Assembly (NCBI GenBank): GCA_023245915.1
Contig: JAHFJK010000062.1
Coordinates: 1-7,131, forward strand
DNA: 7,131 nt
DNA from: Candidatus Doudnabacteria bacterium
GTDB taxonomy: Bacteria; Patescibacteriota; Doudnabacteria; UBA920
Direction of reading: 5' to 3'
Position 1 is the stretch's first letter, and each line of letters starts with the position of its first letter. A program made the translations under genes and the position numbers. Positions 1 through 5,553 of this stretch are shown here, one piece after another. Under the pieces are notes generated by a model. The model searched no databases, had not been told where the DNA came from, and saw nothing but the letters and a program-made list of their open reading frames with translations.

Positions 1-2
1 CA

Positions 3-143
3 CCTTCGGCCGGTTTGCGGAATATTTTGGTCCATGAATACGATGAAATAAAAATAAACAAAGTCTATGAATCGGCCAAACAAGCTTTGGACCAATATGC
101 CCAATATTGCGATTTTTTGCTTGCGTTTACGACTAAAAAATGA
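3..143 (+). CDS. HepT-like (DUF86) toxin, C-terminal fragment cut by window edge
   Basis: An open frame enters from the left edge and ends at TGA 141-143, giving 46 residues. It contains GLRNILVHEY (codons 12-41), which matches the RX4-6HXY active-site signature of the HepT/DUF86 family as RNILVHEY. These proteins are known as small all-helical toxins (RNase-type or targets of nucleotide addition) paired with an MntA-type minimal nucleotidyltransferase antitoxin. The following stretch (EIKINKVYESAKQALDQY) fits the last helix of the family. The partner gene is not in the window and would be expected just to the left. The fragment reads in the same direction as the pilin-like gene, 55 nt upstream of it. 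The motif and position make the family call fairly safe. Whether the full gene is intact cannot be seen. Confidence 0.72.
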   Translation, partial: PSAGLRNILVHEYDEIKINKVYESAKQALDQYAQYCDFLLAFTTKK

Positions 144-198
144 AGACCTTTTTAAAATTAAAATAAATGTCTGATTAAAATTAAACAAAAATAAATTT

Positions 199-1410
199 AT
201 GTCTAACGGGGTGAAACAAAAATATATAGCAAACCTTGCCAATTGTCTTAAAGCAAGCTTTTTAATAATCTTCCTGCTGGCGGAATTTTTTGGGTTTGGG
301 TTGAATGCAATAGCTGCAGAAATTGTCCAGGCTCCGGATTGCGACGCCACTATTAACTTTGACGCCCAATATGTTTATGAAACAGATAATGAAACTACTG
401 CCAGAATAAGTGGTTTTGTACAAGCAAAACAAATAGTATGGGGTAAAATTTCCTCTCTTACAGATGAATACAGTGCTTGGTGCAAAGTGCCAGGCAGAGA
501 TGAATTGGTAAACAAATTTTTAATTACCATTGCCAGATTTGATAATCAATCTATTAAATATCATGAATTCTGGGTTGCTCCTTTAGGCGACAGTAGCGAC
601 AATCCAAAAAAAATAACTTTGACTGGGCCGGTTGTGCTTTGGACAAACAATTATAAACAAGACCAAAAAGTAGATGTTGTGGCGATAGTAAAAATTCAGT
701 CCAAGCAAGGCGACTGGCTTCAGCTAACAGCAAGCTCGCCTGTGAGCGTACCTTTGCATGTTGTCAGTACTAAAGCTGAAGTTTTTTCCGACAAAACTAC
801 TGGTCTTAAAATGGGCGAGACAATAAATTTAACCCTAAAAAATCCTCCGACCGGAAATTGGGATGCTGAAATTTATGTCAACAATTCTTCCCAAGCCATC
901 CCAATGACCAATATTACTTTTCCTTTAGTGCTGGATGCGAAGTTTGGCTTTAAAGAGGGTGATAATACTTTAGAGGTCAGGACTTTTAATTCTGCGCATA
1001 CACAAATTGCTCTGGATACAATACCTTTAAAAATTGGCGCAAGCGGTGGAGGCGGACCTACTGGCGGAGGCAGTACCGGCTCCTGCACCGACCCCAACAA
1101 ATGCCTAATAAACCCCCTGCCGGAAGAAGAATTAACCCATGTTTTTTTGCTGGTGATTCAGGGCTTCCTGGGCATAGTCGGCATTTGGGCAGTTATCTTT
1201 ATAATTATTGGGGGCTTTCAAATGGTTATGGCTTCAGGCAATGAGGAAATGTATACCAAAGCCAAAAAAACCATTACCTGGGCGGTTTTGGGACTTATAG
1301 TTGCTTTACTCTCCTTTAGTATTATTGCCATTGTCCAAAATTTGCTGAAAGCCACGGTCAAACCTACAAGTTCGACCTCCTATCATCAAGAAGTGATTAA
1401 ATCTGCCTGA
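199..1410 (+). CDS. Pilin-like secreted/membrane protein with TrbC/VirB2-type two-helix C-terminus
   Basis: 403 residues. Residues 1-40 form a signal peptide or anchor (basic start, hydrophobic 19-39, possible cleavage after AIAA). Residues 41 to about 280 are beta-rich and extracytoplasmic; about 188-280 resemble an Ig-like domain. A Gly-rich linker (280-294) and a Cys pair (SCTDPNKC) lead to two membrane helices at about 315-338 and 359-382, separated by a charged loop (GNEEMYTKAKK). This two-helix block resembles the TrbC/VirB2-like pilin domain common in Patescibacteria, where such proteins are annotated as pilins or type IV secretion components. The length far exceeds a simple VirB2 pilin (about 100 residues), so it is more likely a surface protein displayed through a pilin-like anchor. 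No Shine-Dalgarno sequence precedes ATG 199; the upstream sequence is A/T-rich and imperfectly duplicated (150-174 and 175-206). GTG 211 is an alternative start but would shorten the basic N-region. No secretion ATPase or other pilus gene is adjacent. Confidence 0.75.
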   Translation: MSNGVKQKYIANLANCLKASFLIIFLLAEFFGFGLNAIAAEIVQAPDCDATINFDAQYVYETDNETTARISGFVQAKQIVWGKISSLTDEYSAWCKVPGRDELVNKFLITIARFDNQSIKYHEFWVAPLGDSSDNPKKITLTGPVVLWTNNYKQDQKVDVVAIVKIQSKQGDWLQLTASSPVSVPLHVVSTKAEVFSDKTTGLKMGETINLTLKNPPTGNWDAEIYVNNSSQAIPMTNITFPLVLDAKFGFKEGDNTLEVRTFNSAHTQIALDTIPLKIGASGGGGPTGGGSTGSCTDPNKCLINPLPEEELTHVFLLVIQGFLGIVGIWAVIFIIIGGFQMVMASGNEEMYTKAKKTITWAVLGLIVALLSFSIIAIVQNLLKATVKPTSSTSYHQEVIKSA

Positions 1411-1532
1411 TAAAAAATTATTTAATTTGCATTTTTACCGTTTATGTATTTTGGTTTGCGGGTCGGTTTTGATGTTAATGACTGCGGTTTTCATAAAATA
1501 TGCTTGTTAATTTTTGGATGTATCTAAACAGT

Positions 1533-1651
1533 ACTTACGCGCTTGAGGCTTTTTAGAAAAAAAATATCCTTCGACCCTGTGGACCTGCCTGCCGGTAGGC
1601 AGGGAAGATATTTTTCTTCTCGTACCTTAGCTATTTGACTAGCGCGTAAGT
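1533..1651. repeat. MITE-like inverted-repeat element, 119 bp
   Basis: The ends are perfect 11-bp inverted repeats, ACTTACGCGCT at 1533-1543 and AGCGCGTAAGT at 1641-1651. Inside them is a second, long imperfect stem (1555-1571 with 1605-1620, A-rich arm against T-rich arm), and the loop carries the palindrome at 1584-1603. No protein frame is present. The element ends 4 nt beyond the brnA stop and lies between two convergent genes, so its A-stem-T hairpin could also terminate transcription from either side. I see no clear target duplication, so mobility is inferred from structure only. Confidence 0.55.
1584..1603. repeat. 20-bp GC-rich palindrome (CCTGCC...GGCAGG)
   Basis: The near-perfect palindrome CCTGCCTGCCGGTAGGCAGG sits in the loop of the surrounding element. 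Short palindromes of this type are, from memory, abundant in Parcubacteria-type genomes. It differs from its own reverse complement only at one symmetric pair. Confidence 0.6.
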
Positions 1652-1655
1652 CCTA

Positions 1656-1940
1656 CTAAATATGGTATTGTTTCTTATTTTCAAGAACTTCTCTGGCAAT
1701 ATACTGCTTCATTAAAGTCTGGTAAGGAATGTTAAGCGAGTTAGCCCGTTCTTTGAGGCGGGCTAAAACATAATTGGGTATCCTTAAAGAAATTGAGGTT
1801 GAGGTGGGCTTAAGGTTAGGGAAAATAATATTTCGGGCTTTTGACCAGTCAAAATAATCAGTTGAATCATGAAAATTCCAAAATTTGGCTTCCTCATCTT
1901 CATTCTTAAATTTTGGAATTTTTTTAAATTTTTTTGCCAT
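1656..1940 (-). CDS. brnA: BrnA-like CopG-family antitoxin
   Basis: 94 residues. The C-terminal half (about 48-84, STSISLRIPNYVLARLKERA then NIPYQTLMKQYI) is a typical ribbon-helix-helix DNA-binding domain of the CopG antitoxin family; the acidic/basic N-terminal half would wrap the toxin. BrnA neutralises BrnT, and the complex represses its own promoter. The start is well supported: AAAGGAG lies 6 nt upstream of ATG 1940. It overlaps the 3' end of the BrnT frame by 17 nt, with toxin first and antitoxin second, the usual brnTA order, implying translational coupling. The stop is TAG at 1656-1658, just before the MITE-like element. Confidence 0.85.
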   Translation of the reverse strand: MAKKFKKIPKFKNEDEEAKFWNFHDSTDYFDWSKARNIIFPNLKPTSTSISLRIPNYVLARLKERANSLNIPYQTLMKQYIAREVLENKKQYHI

Positions 1941-2223
1941 AATTGCTCCTTTCTTTTTTACTTGCGCTGCGCGCTGAAATAATTCTAATTTTATTATTGC
2001 GTATTGTAAAAACTATAAACAAAACCCTTGTGGCATTGCTTATGCCCATTAGCTGATATCGCCGCTCTGTGGAGCTGTGCTTTTCGTCAAAGATTATGAG
2101 ACGTTCGTTAAAAAATACCTGCTCGGCCTCTTGCGGAGTTATATTGTGTTTAAGTCGGATTTTTGACTTATTATATTCATCCCATTCAAAAGTTATTGGC
2201 TCTGGCAGTTCCGGATCGTTCAT
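1924..2223 (-). CDS. brnT: BrnT-family ribonuclease toxin
   Basis: 99 residues from ATG 2223. It shows the BrnT family layout: ITFEWDEYNKSKIRLKHNIT (about 10-29), matching the conserved FEWD..K...N..KH..; EAEQVFF (32-38); the mid-domain FDEKHSSTERRYQLMGIS; the strand VLFIVFT; and the end IRIISARSASKKERSNY (79-95). BrnT toxins are small RNases that block translation and are neutralised by BrnA. The frame can be extended to GTG 2250, giving 108 residues, but that would place the start inside the consensus promoter at 2230-2258, so ATG 2223 is preferred. ATG 2223 has no Shine-Dalgarno sequence and lies at the predicted transcription start, which suggests leaderless translation. The residues needed for fold and activity look intact. 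Confidence 0.87.
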   Translation of the reverse strand: MNDPELPEPITFEWDEYNKSKIRLKHNITPQEAEQVFFNERLIIFDEKHSSTERRYQLMGISNATRVLFIVFTIRNNKIRIISARSASKKERSNYGKKI

Positions 2224-2229
2224 ATTCGC

Positions 2230-2258
2230 ATTGTATATACTAAACTCCACATTGTCAA
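2230..2258 (-). promoter_or_regulatory. Sigma70-type promoter of brnTA with embedded palindrome
   Basis: On the minus strand, a perfect -35 TTGACA (2258-2253), a 17-nt spacer and a -10 TACAAT (2235-2230) are followed six nt later by ATG 2223. The transcription start is therefore predicted at or next to the A of the start codon. The 8-bp palindrome GTATATAC (2233-2240) overlaps the -10 box and is a plausible half of an autoregulatory BrnTA operator. Confidence 0.7.
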
Positions 2259-2306
2259 ACTTGTCTTTTGTAACCGCTCACTGGGTATGTAAAACATTGA
2301 TTTTCC

Positions 2307-2397
2307 TGTCATTGCGGCAATCTCTTCATCCGATGACAAGATTGCTTCCACCTACGCTGAAGCTTCGGCGGACAGGCCGGATGCACTCGCAATGGCA
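2307..2397. repeat. Interspersed palindromic element of the GTCATTGCG...CGCAATGNC type
   Basis: The ends TGTCATTGCG (2307-2316) and CGCAATGGCA (2388-2397) are inverted repeats with one mismatch. Inside are GCAATCT (2317-2323) and AGATTGC (2339-2345), part of an imperfect 29-bp palindrome, and then a second hairpin-forming insert, CTGAAGCTTCGG, near 2357-2368. Elements with GTCATTGCG/CGCAATGAC ends are, from memory, widespread in bacterial intergenic DNA. Predicted reading frames through here are spurious. Confidence 0.55.
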
Positions 2398-2421
2398 GTG
2401 AGCGTTGACTGTCTTTTTAAT

Positions 2422-2440
2422 TCAGCGTACCTATCAGCGT
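2422..2440. repeat. Two TCAGCGT direct repeats, one helical turn apart
   Basis: TCAGCGT occurs at 2422-2428 and 2434-2440, with a 12-bp repeat distance. A degenerate copy, TCAGCGC, is at 2480-2486. The same heptamer recurs three times at 6441-6470. The helical phasing suggests protein-binding sites, but no function is demonstrated. Confidence 0.5.
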
Positions 2441-2445
2441 CGCGC

Positions 2446-2473
2446 CCCGTACCGAACTTTGTTCTGGTGCGGG
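2446..2473. other. GC-rich hairpin without U-tract
   Basis: The arms 2446-2457 (CCCGTACCGAAC) and 2461-2473 pair with one wobble and one bulge around a TTT loop. No T-run follows on either strand, so a terminator role is unlikely. It is probably another small palindromic element. Confidence 0.45.
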
Positions 2474-2497
2474 TTAAAATCAGCGCCGCCAAACAAA

Positions 2498-2660
2498 GGG
2501 ACTGTTGCTGAATGTGCTTTTCAGACGAAATTTCAGGATTTCGGGCAGATTGGCACAAATAAATTTTGATGTTTAGCCGTAGGCTAAGCGGAAAAAAATT
2601 TTTGGGGCAAGATGCCGAAATTCTGGAATTGCAGTCAAAATGACATTCGGCAACAGTCCC
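2498..2660. mobile_element. 163-bp MITE with 5-bp target site duplication
   Basis: The terminal inverted repeats are GGGACTGTTGCTGAATG (2498-2514) and CATTCGGCAACAGTCCC (2644-2660), 16 of 17 matching. Weaker complementarity continues inward for most of each half to a central palindrome (GTTTAGCC/GGCTAAGC, 2571-2589), so the whole element can fold as one hairpin. The direct repeat ACAAA flanks it exactly at 2493-2497 and 2661-2665, as expected of a transposition target duplication. It encodes no transposase, so it would depend on an element elsewhere. The open frame spanning it (2352-2669, minus) crosses three unrelated repeats and is not a gene. I do not assign the parent IS family. Confidence 0.75.
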
Positions 2661-2665
2661 ACAAA

Positions 2666-2726
2666 TCAAAAACCGCCATAGTCTTTCTTTCCGCGTGTAA
2701 TCCGCGGCTACTATGACGGTTTTTGA
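2666..2726 (-). terminator. Terminator-like hairpin downstream of the four-gene operon
   Basis: The arms TCAAAAACCGCCATAG (2666-2681) and CTATGACGGTTTTTGA (2711-2726) pair over 16 bp with one wobble. An inner CCGCG/CGCGG stem lies at 2691-2695 and 2703-2707. Read leftward the hairpin ends in GGTTTTTGATTTGT. It has an A-tract and a T-tract, so it may work in both directions. It would end transcripts from the operon whose last stop is at 2940. Confidence 0.5.
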
Positions 2727-2732
2727 ATTGAC

Positions 2733-2796
2733 GGCGAGAGGACAGAACGGGAGTTCTGCTTCGCCATCAAGGTGGTCGTATCGCTTCGCGATACGA
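2733..2796. repeat. Two adjacent hairpins in the operon 3' region
   Basis: Hairpin one: GGCGA/TCGCC (2733-2737, 2761-2765) enclosing CAGAAC/GTTCTG with a GGGA loop (2743-2758). Hairpin two: TCGTATCGC/GCGATACGA (2776-2784, 2788-2796), a perfect 9-bp stem, followed on the + strand by TTTCATTTTA, so a weak + strand terminator is possible. From 2797 to 2939 I see only a CATCAAGG/CCTTGATG dyad (2868-2875, 2901-2908) and no supportable gene. Confidence 0.45.
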
Positions 2797-2939
2797 TTTC
2801 ATTTTAGTCAAGCATCCCGGGCTGGCTCTGGCCATTGCCGGGAAAAATACGAGGGCGCTGTGATCGACATCAAGGCCAACAACTAACTGAAAAACAACAA
2901 CCTTGATGACGAACGTAGTGACGAAGACAGCGGCGGCCA

Positions 2940-3533
2940 TTACGAGACAGCCTTAAGAAAGGCGCACTTCAATGTCCTCCCCTCCTTATGAAAGAGATAA
3001 ATCCTTTCGCCTTTGAGGGCAAAGACATTGGGTTTGTCCTTGACTTTCTCAACGGCGTTGAATCCATCTTCCTCCCGCACCTGAACGTCAGGAGGTCGAG
3101 GGGCGAGCGTTCCGTCTTCGGTGAAGACCTCTATCCGCCAGACCGTTGGAAAATTTTGGTTGCCGCCAAAGTGCAAAGAAATTGTCTGCCCTTCACTGCA
3201 GCCAGTCAGGTCCATAGTGACCTCGGTCCAATACCCCTTGTCATCCATTAGTAAATCTTGGATACGGGCGCAAGTTTGAGGGCCGTTCGCAATGAGTTCC
3301 CGGTTGTGAGAAAGCTCGTTCTTGGCTTCGTGGTGAATCCGCGCGGCTTTTTCAAAGTCTGAAGTTTCGTCCACAACATCTTCTTTATCAGAGAAAATGT
3401 TGATGGCGCGACCCTCCAGACGGCTTTCTGCCGCCGTTTCGATGAACCACCAGCGGTTCCATCCAAAGTACCACAAACCAAAACCAATAGCACACAAAAT
3501 TACTACGCACTTTCCTATCTTTTTCTTATCCAT
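2940..3533 (-). CDS. Single-pass membrane-anchored protein, family not recognised
   Basis: 197 residues and the last gene of the operon. A short basic start (MDKKKIGK) is followed by one hydrophobic helix (about 8-25) and an aromatic border (WNRWWF), so it is probably an inner-membrane anchor with the rest outside the cytoplasm. Residues 55-100 look helical. From about 100 onward the sequence alternates like a beta-sandwich (YWTEVTMDLTGCSEGQTISL, VWRIEVFTEDG, NVFALKGERIYLFHKEG). Cys88 and Cys112 could form a disulfide if exported; Cys190 is near the C-terminus. Its start overlaps the upstream stop as TAATG, with AAGGGAG 7 nt before the ATG, so translation is coupled to the eight-helix protein and the two products are likely partners. 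I know of no family match. The frame, ribosome site and position make it a real gene. Confidence 0.8.
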   Translation of the reverse strand: MDKKKIGKCVVILCAIGFGLWYFGWNRWWFIETAAESRLEGRAINIFSDKEDVVDETSDFEKAARIHHEAKNELSHNRELIANGPQTCARIQDLLMDDKGYWTEVTMDLTGCSEGQTISLHFGGNQNFPTVWRIEVFTEDGTLAPRPPDVQVREEDGFNAVEKVKDKPNVFALKGERIYLFHKEGRTLKCAFLKAVS

Positions 3534-4720
3534 TAGTGATCTCCCTTATTCTCTGCCGTTGCGGTTTTGCCCGTTGGCCAAAGCATCAATGCCAGGCCCA
3601 GAAGAATACCTGCTAGCATTACGTTCTTGAAGCTGAACACGACGCCAGCCAGCGGACTCGGATTTCCCAGGACTTGCGTCCAGACCAGGAACCCGACCAC
3701 AGCCGCGATCATCCAAAACATCGGAGACCGCAACCAAGCAAAGCTTAAACTCTTTGCCTTGACAATCTCGTACTCGGTCTCGACTATGCCGTCCTCCTTT
3801 TTATGAAGTCTGACTGGCTTCTTCACAAAACCTTTCCGCCGCACGTCGCCCTTGTCCAAAGCTGTGTCAGAAGCTTCGGAATTGGTCGTGCGGTAAAGCA
3901 GGAATGAAGCAACCCCCAGTACCACCGCGGCAAATCCCAACTGCCCGAAAAATCTGACATCGTCGGGAGTCGCGCCAGGGATCGTCGGGTACCACATCTG
4001 GACGAAGGCATGCGTATTTAGCCACTTAAGGAAAAACCATGCCGGTGTGGCAAAAAACATAAATGCCATTACCAGCGCGTACAAAAAGTGACTCAACGCC
4101 CAGCCCTTTATCCGCAGATGTCCTCGCAGCCATCTGTAAATGTATCCGAAGGCGGCGCCGATCAAAACGTACTTGATCGTCTCCAACCTTGGGAACATAC
4201 AGAAGGCCATAAAGACCCCCAGATAAACAACGAACAGGACCTGCGGAGAAAATGGAAGCATCGAAGCGGTCCGCAAATCTGCGAGCTGCTTGCGCAGCCT
4301 CGCCGGAATGTTCTTCCTTTCGTTTTTATCCTCCAGGATCTCCGCGCAGACCTCGCCGGTTCGGAAGATCAGGTCAAACAGCCCCCGAGCCATAAAAAAC
4401 ATGAGCGCGGGTGGCAGCAAACCTAAAACCCCGATTACCATTCCTCCCAGCACAATCCATTGCGCGCCGTCGATAAAACCAAATTCCCCGACGACGACTC
4501 CAAACAAGGCAATGGCCAGCGAAACCCCCACGACGCCGGCGATATACAACATCACGGCGCCAAGGAAATCGCGCATGCGCCAGCCATGACGCACGAGCCA
4601 CCTGTCAAAATCCTCCCAGGCTACCGAAGCCCCTGAATGAATTCGGACAAAAACCCGGTTAACCAGCAGATCCAGAATACCGCGCAAAGCGCGGCCGAAA
4701 GCGCGAATCGGTGTGTTCAT
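3533..4720 (-). CDS. Polytopic membrane protein with about eight helices, family not recognised
   Basis: 395 residues from ATG 4720. Hydrophobic segments lie at about 52-78, 86-110, 158-176, 182-195, 207-231, 257-276, 333-350 and 366-381. There are two long polar stretches: 120-155 (acidic then basic, EVCAEILEDKNERKNIPARLRKQLADLR) and 277-330 (KKPVRLHKKEDGIVETEYEIV), both likely cytoplasmic. Residues 1-50 look amphipathic and basic. No transporter, permease or enzyme signature is evident to me. The frame extends to a TTG at 4741, but the ribosome site AAGGAG at 4733-4728 sits 7 nt before ATG 4720 and overlaps the upstream gene's stop, so ATG 4720 is chosen. It lies 11 nt after the stop of the basic helical protein and overlaps the next gene by one base, so it is the membrane core of the operon. 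Channel, scaffold or secretion roles are all possible. Confidence 0.82.
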   Translation of the reverse strand: MNTPIRAFGRALRGILDLLVNRVFVRIHSGASVAWEDFDRWLVRHGWRMRDFLGAVMLYIAGVVGVSLAIALFGVVVGEFGFIDGAQWIVLGGMVIGVLGLLPPALMFFMARGLFDLIFRTGEVCAEILEDKNERKNIPARLRKQLADLRTASMLPFSPQVLFVVYLGVFMAFCMFPRLETIKYVLIGAAFGYIYRWLRGHLRIKGWALSHFLYALVMAFMFFATPAWFFLKWLNTHAFVQMWYPTIPGATPDDVRFFGQLGFAAVVLGVASFLLYRTTNSEASDTALDKGDVRRKGFVKKPVRLHKKEDGIVETEYEIVKAKSLSFAWLRSPMFWMIAAVVGFLVWTQVLGNPSPLAGVVFSFKNVMLAGILLGLALMLWPTGKTATAENKGDH

Positions 4721-4727
4721 TTTTTTT

Positions 4728-4733
4728 CTCCTT
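4728..4733 (-). promoter_or_regulatory. Shine-Dalgarno AAGGAG that fixes the start at 4720
   Basis: Minus-strand AAGGAG is followed by seven A residues and then ATG at 4720-4718. It overlaps the TAA (4734-4732) of the preceding gene. The alternative TTG at 4741-4739 lies upstream of this site and has no comparable ribosome site of its own. Confidence 0.8.
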
Positions 4734-5544
4734 ATTTCCAAAATTTCAGACGGTTAAAGAATCGGCGACGGCGATTTTTAATTCGCCGCTTGGCGGCAAG
4801 CCTCTGTGTTTCTCTTTTAGCGCTCTGCCGACGTATTTTCACCTTGCCAGTTTTCACCTTGCCGGCGTAGCCTTTAAAGGCGCCGCTGAACGCTTCGCCC
4901 ACCTCGGTTACCAAAACATTGGCAGGGTGATTTTTCGGGTCCTGTTCAATGCCGGCAATCCTTGCCAGCTTTCGAACCTGTTGCTTGAGCTCGCCCGGCG
5001 TTCTCGCCAGCTTAACCAAAACCTTTCCGCTTTCTTCCACGGACCCGATTTTGGCCATGACGCGAATCAGCCGATCTTTGGTTTCCTTGTCCAGCGCGTC
5101 CAGCGCGTCCAAAAAGGGCTCAATCTTCTTTGCCTCTTTGGAATCCAACAGGAACTGGATTGCCCACAGAGTAGCAAAAAACGTACCCGCTTCATCACCA
5201 TAACCGATACCAAAGATATCAGCCTGAATAATGATCTCGCGGGCTGCTTCGTGCTTGCCTTCTATGTGGAATTGCCGGGCCTTTTCATAAGCTTCAGCCT
5301 TTTCCTTCTGGCCTCGGCCGGCAAAGTAACTCGCCAAATACCCTCCAACCGCGCCGCTGGCAAGAAAGAAGGCCTCATCCAGAGATTTCTTGATCCCGTG
5401 CCAAAAGCCCCGGACCATGCCTTCGGCTGCTTTTTCCGTCACCACATGGGCTGGGTGAGCCGTTCCGGCACGAACGGAGGGGGTTTCGTCACGCTCGTGT
5501 TCATGTCCGTGGTCATCATGACCACGTTTTTCTTCATCTGCCAT
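4732..5544 (-). CDS. Helical protein with His-rich N-terminus and very basic C-terminal tail, family not recognised
   Basis: 270 residues. Residues 1-20 are acidic and His-rich (HDDHGHEHERDE), a possible metal-binding or disordered tail. Residues 57-75 (AFFLASGAVGGYLASYF) form a small-residue-rich hydrophobic segment that could enter a membrane. Residues 80-220 are helical, with TPR-like spacing (AEAYEKARQFHIEGKHEAAREI). The last 40 residues are strongly basic (AKRRIKNRRRRFFNRLKFWK) and could bind nucleic acid, ribosomes or acidic lipid. Two in-frame tandem DNA repeats occur: CCAGCGCGT twice (5091-5108), coding LDALDALD, and a 15-bp unit twice (4836-4865), coding the GKVKTGKVK region. AAGGAG lies 5-6 nt upstream of ATG 5544, which itself is 9 nt after the previous stop. 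TPR homology is only a fold impression; the function is unknown. Confidence 0.8.
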   Translation of the reverse strand: MADEEKRGHDDHGHEHERDETPSVRAGTAHPAHVVTEKAAEGMVRGFWHGIKKSLDEAFFLASGAVGGYLASYFAGRGQKEKAEAYEKARQFHIEGKHEAAREIIIQADIFGIGYGDEAGTFFATLWAIQFLLDSKEAKKIEPFLDALDALDKETKDRLIRVMAKIGSVEESGKVLVKLARTPGELKQQVRKLARIAGIEQDPKNHPANVLVTEVGEAFSGAFKGYAGKVKTGKVKIRRQSAKRETQRLAAKRRIKNRRRRFFNRLKFWK

Positions 5545-5553
5545 TGCTTCTCC

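Noticed and set aside
2069..2401. 110-codon + strand open frame
   Set aside because: Antisense to brnT and extending into the palindromic element; BrnT matches a known family, so this is a shadow.
2352..2669. 105-codon minus-strand open frame
   Set aside because: It crosses the GTCATTGCG-type element, the TCAGCGT repeats and the whole MITE; its composition is Ser/Arg/Cys-rich and no ribosome site supports it.
2810..2939. Possible coding remnant ending ...YEGAVIDIKANN (+ strand)
   Set aside because: No start codon or ribosome site, stops in nearby codons of the flanking frames, and no recognisable family; too short to support a pseudogene call.
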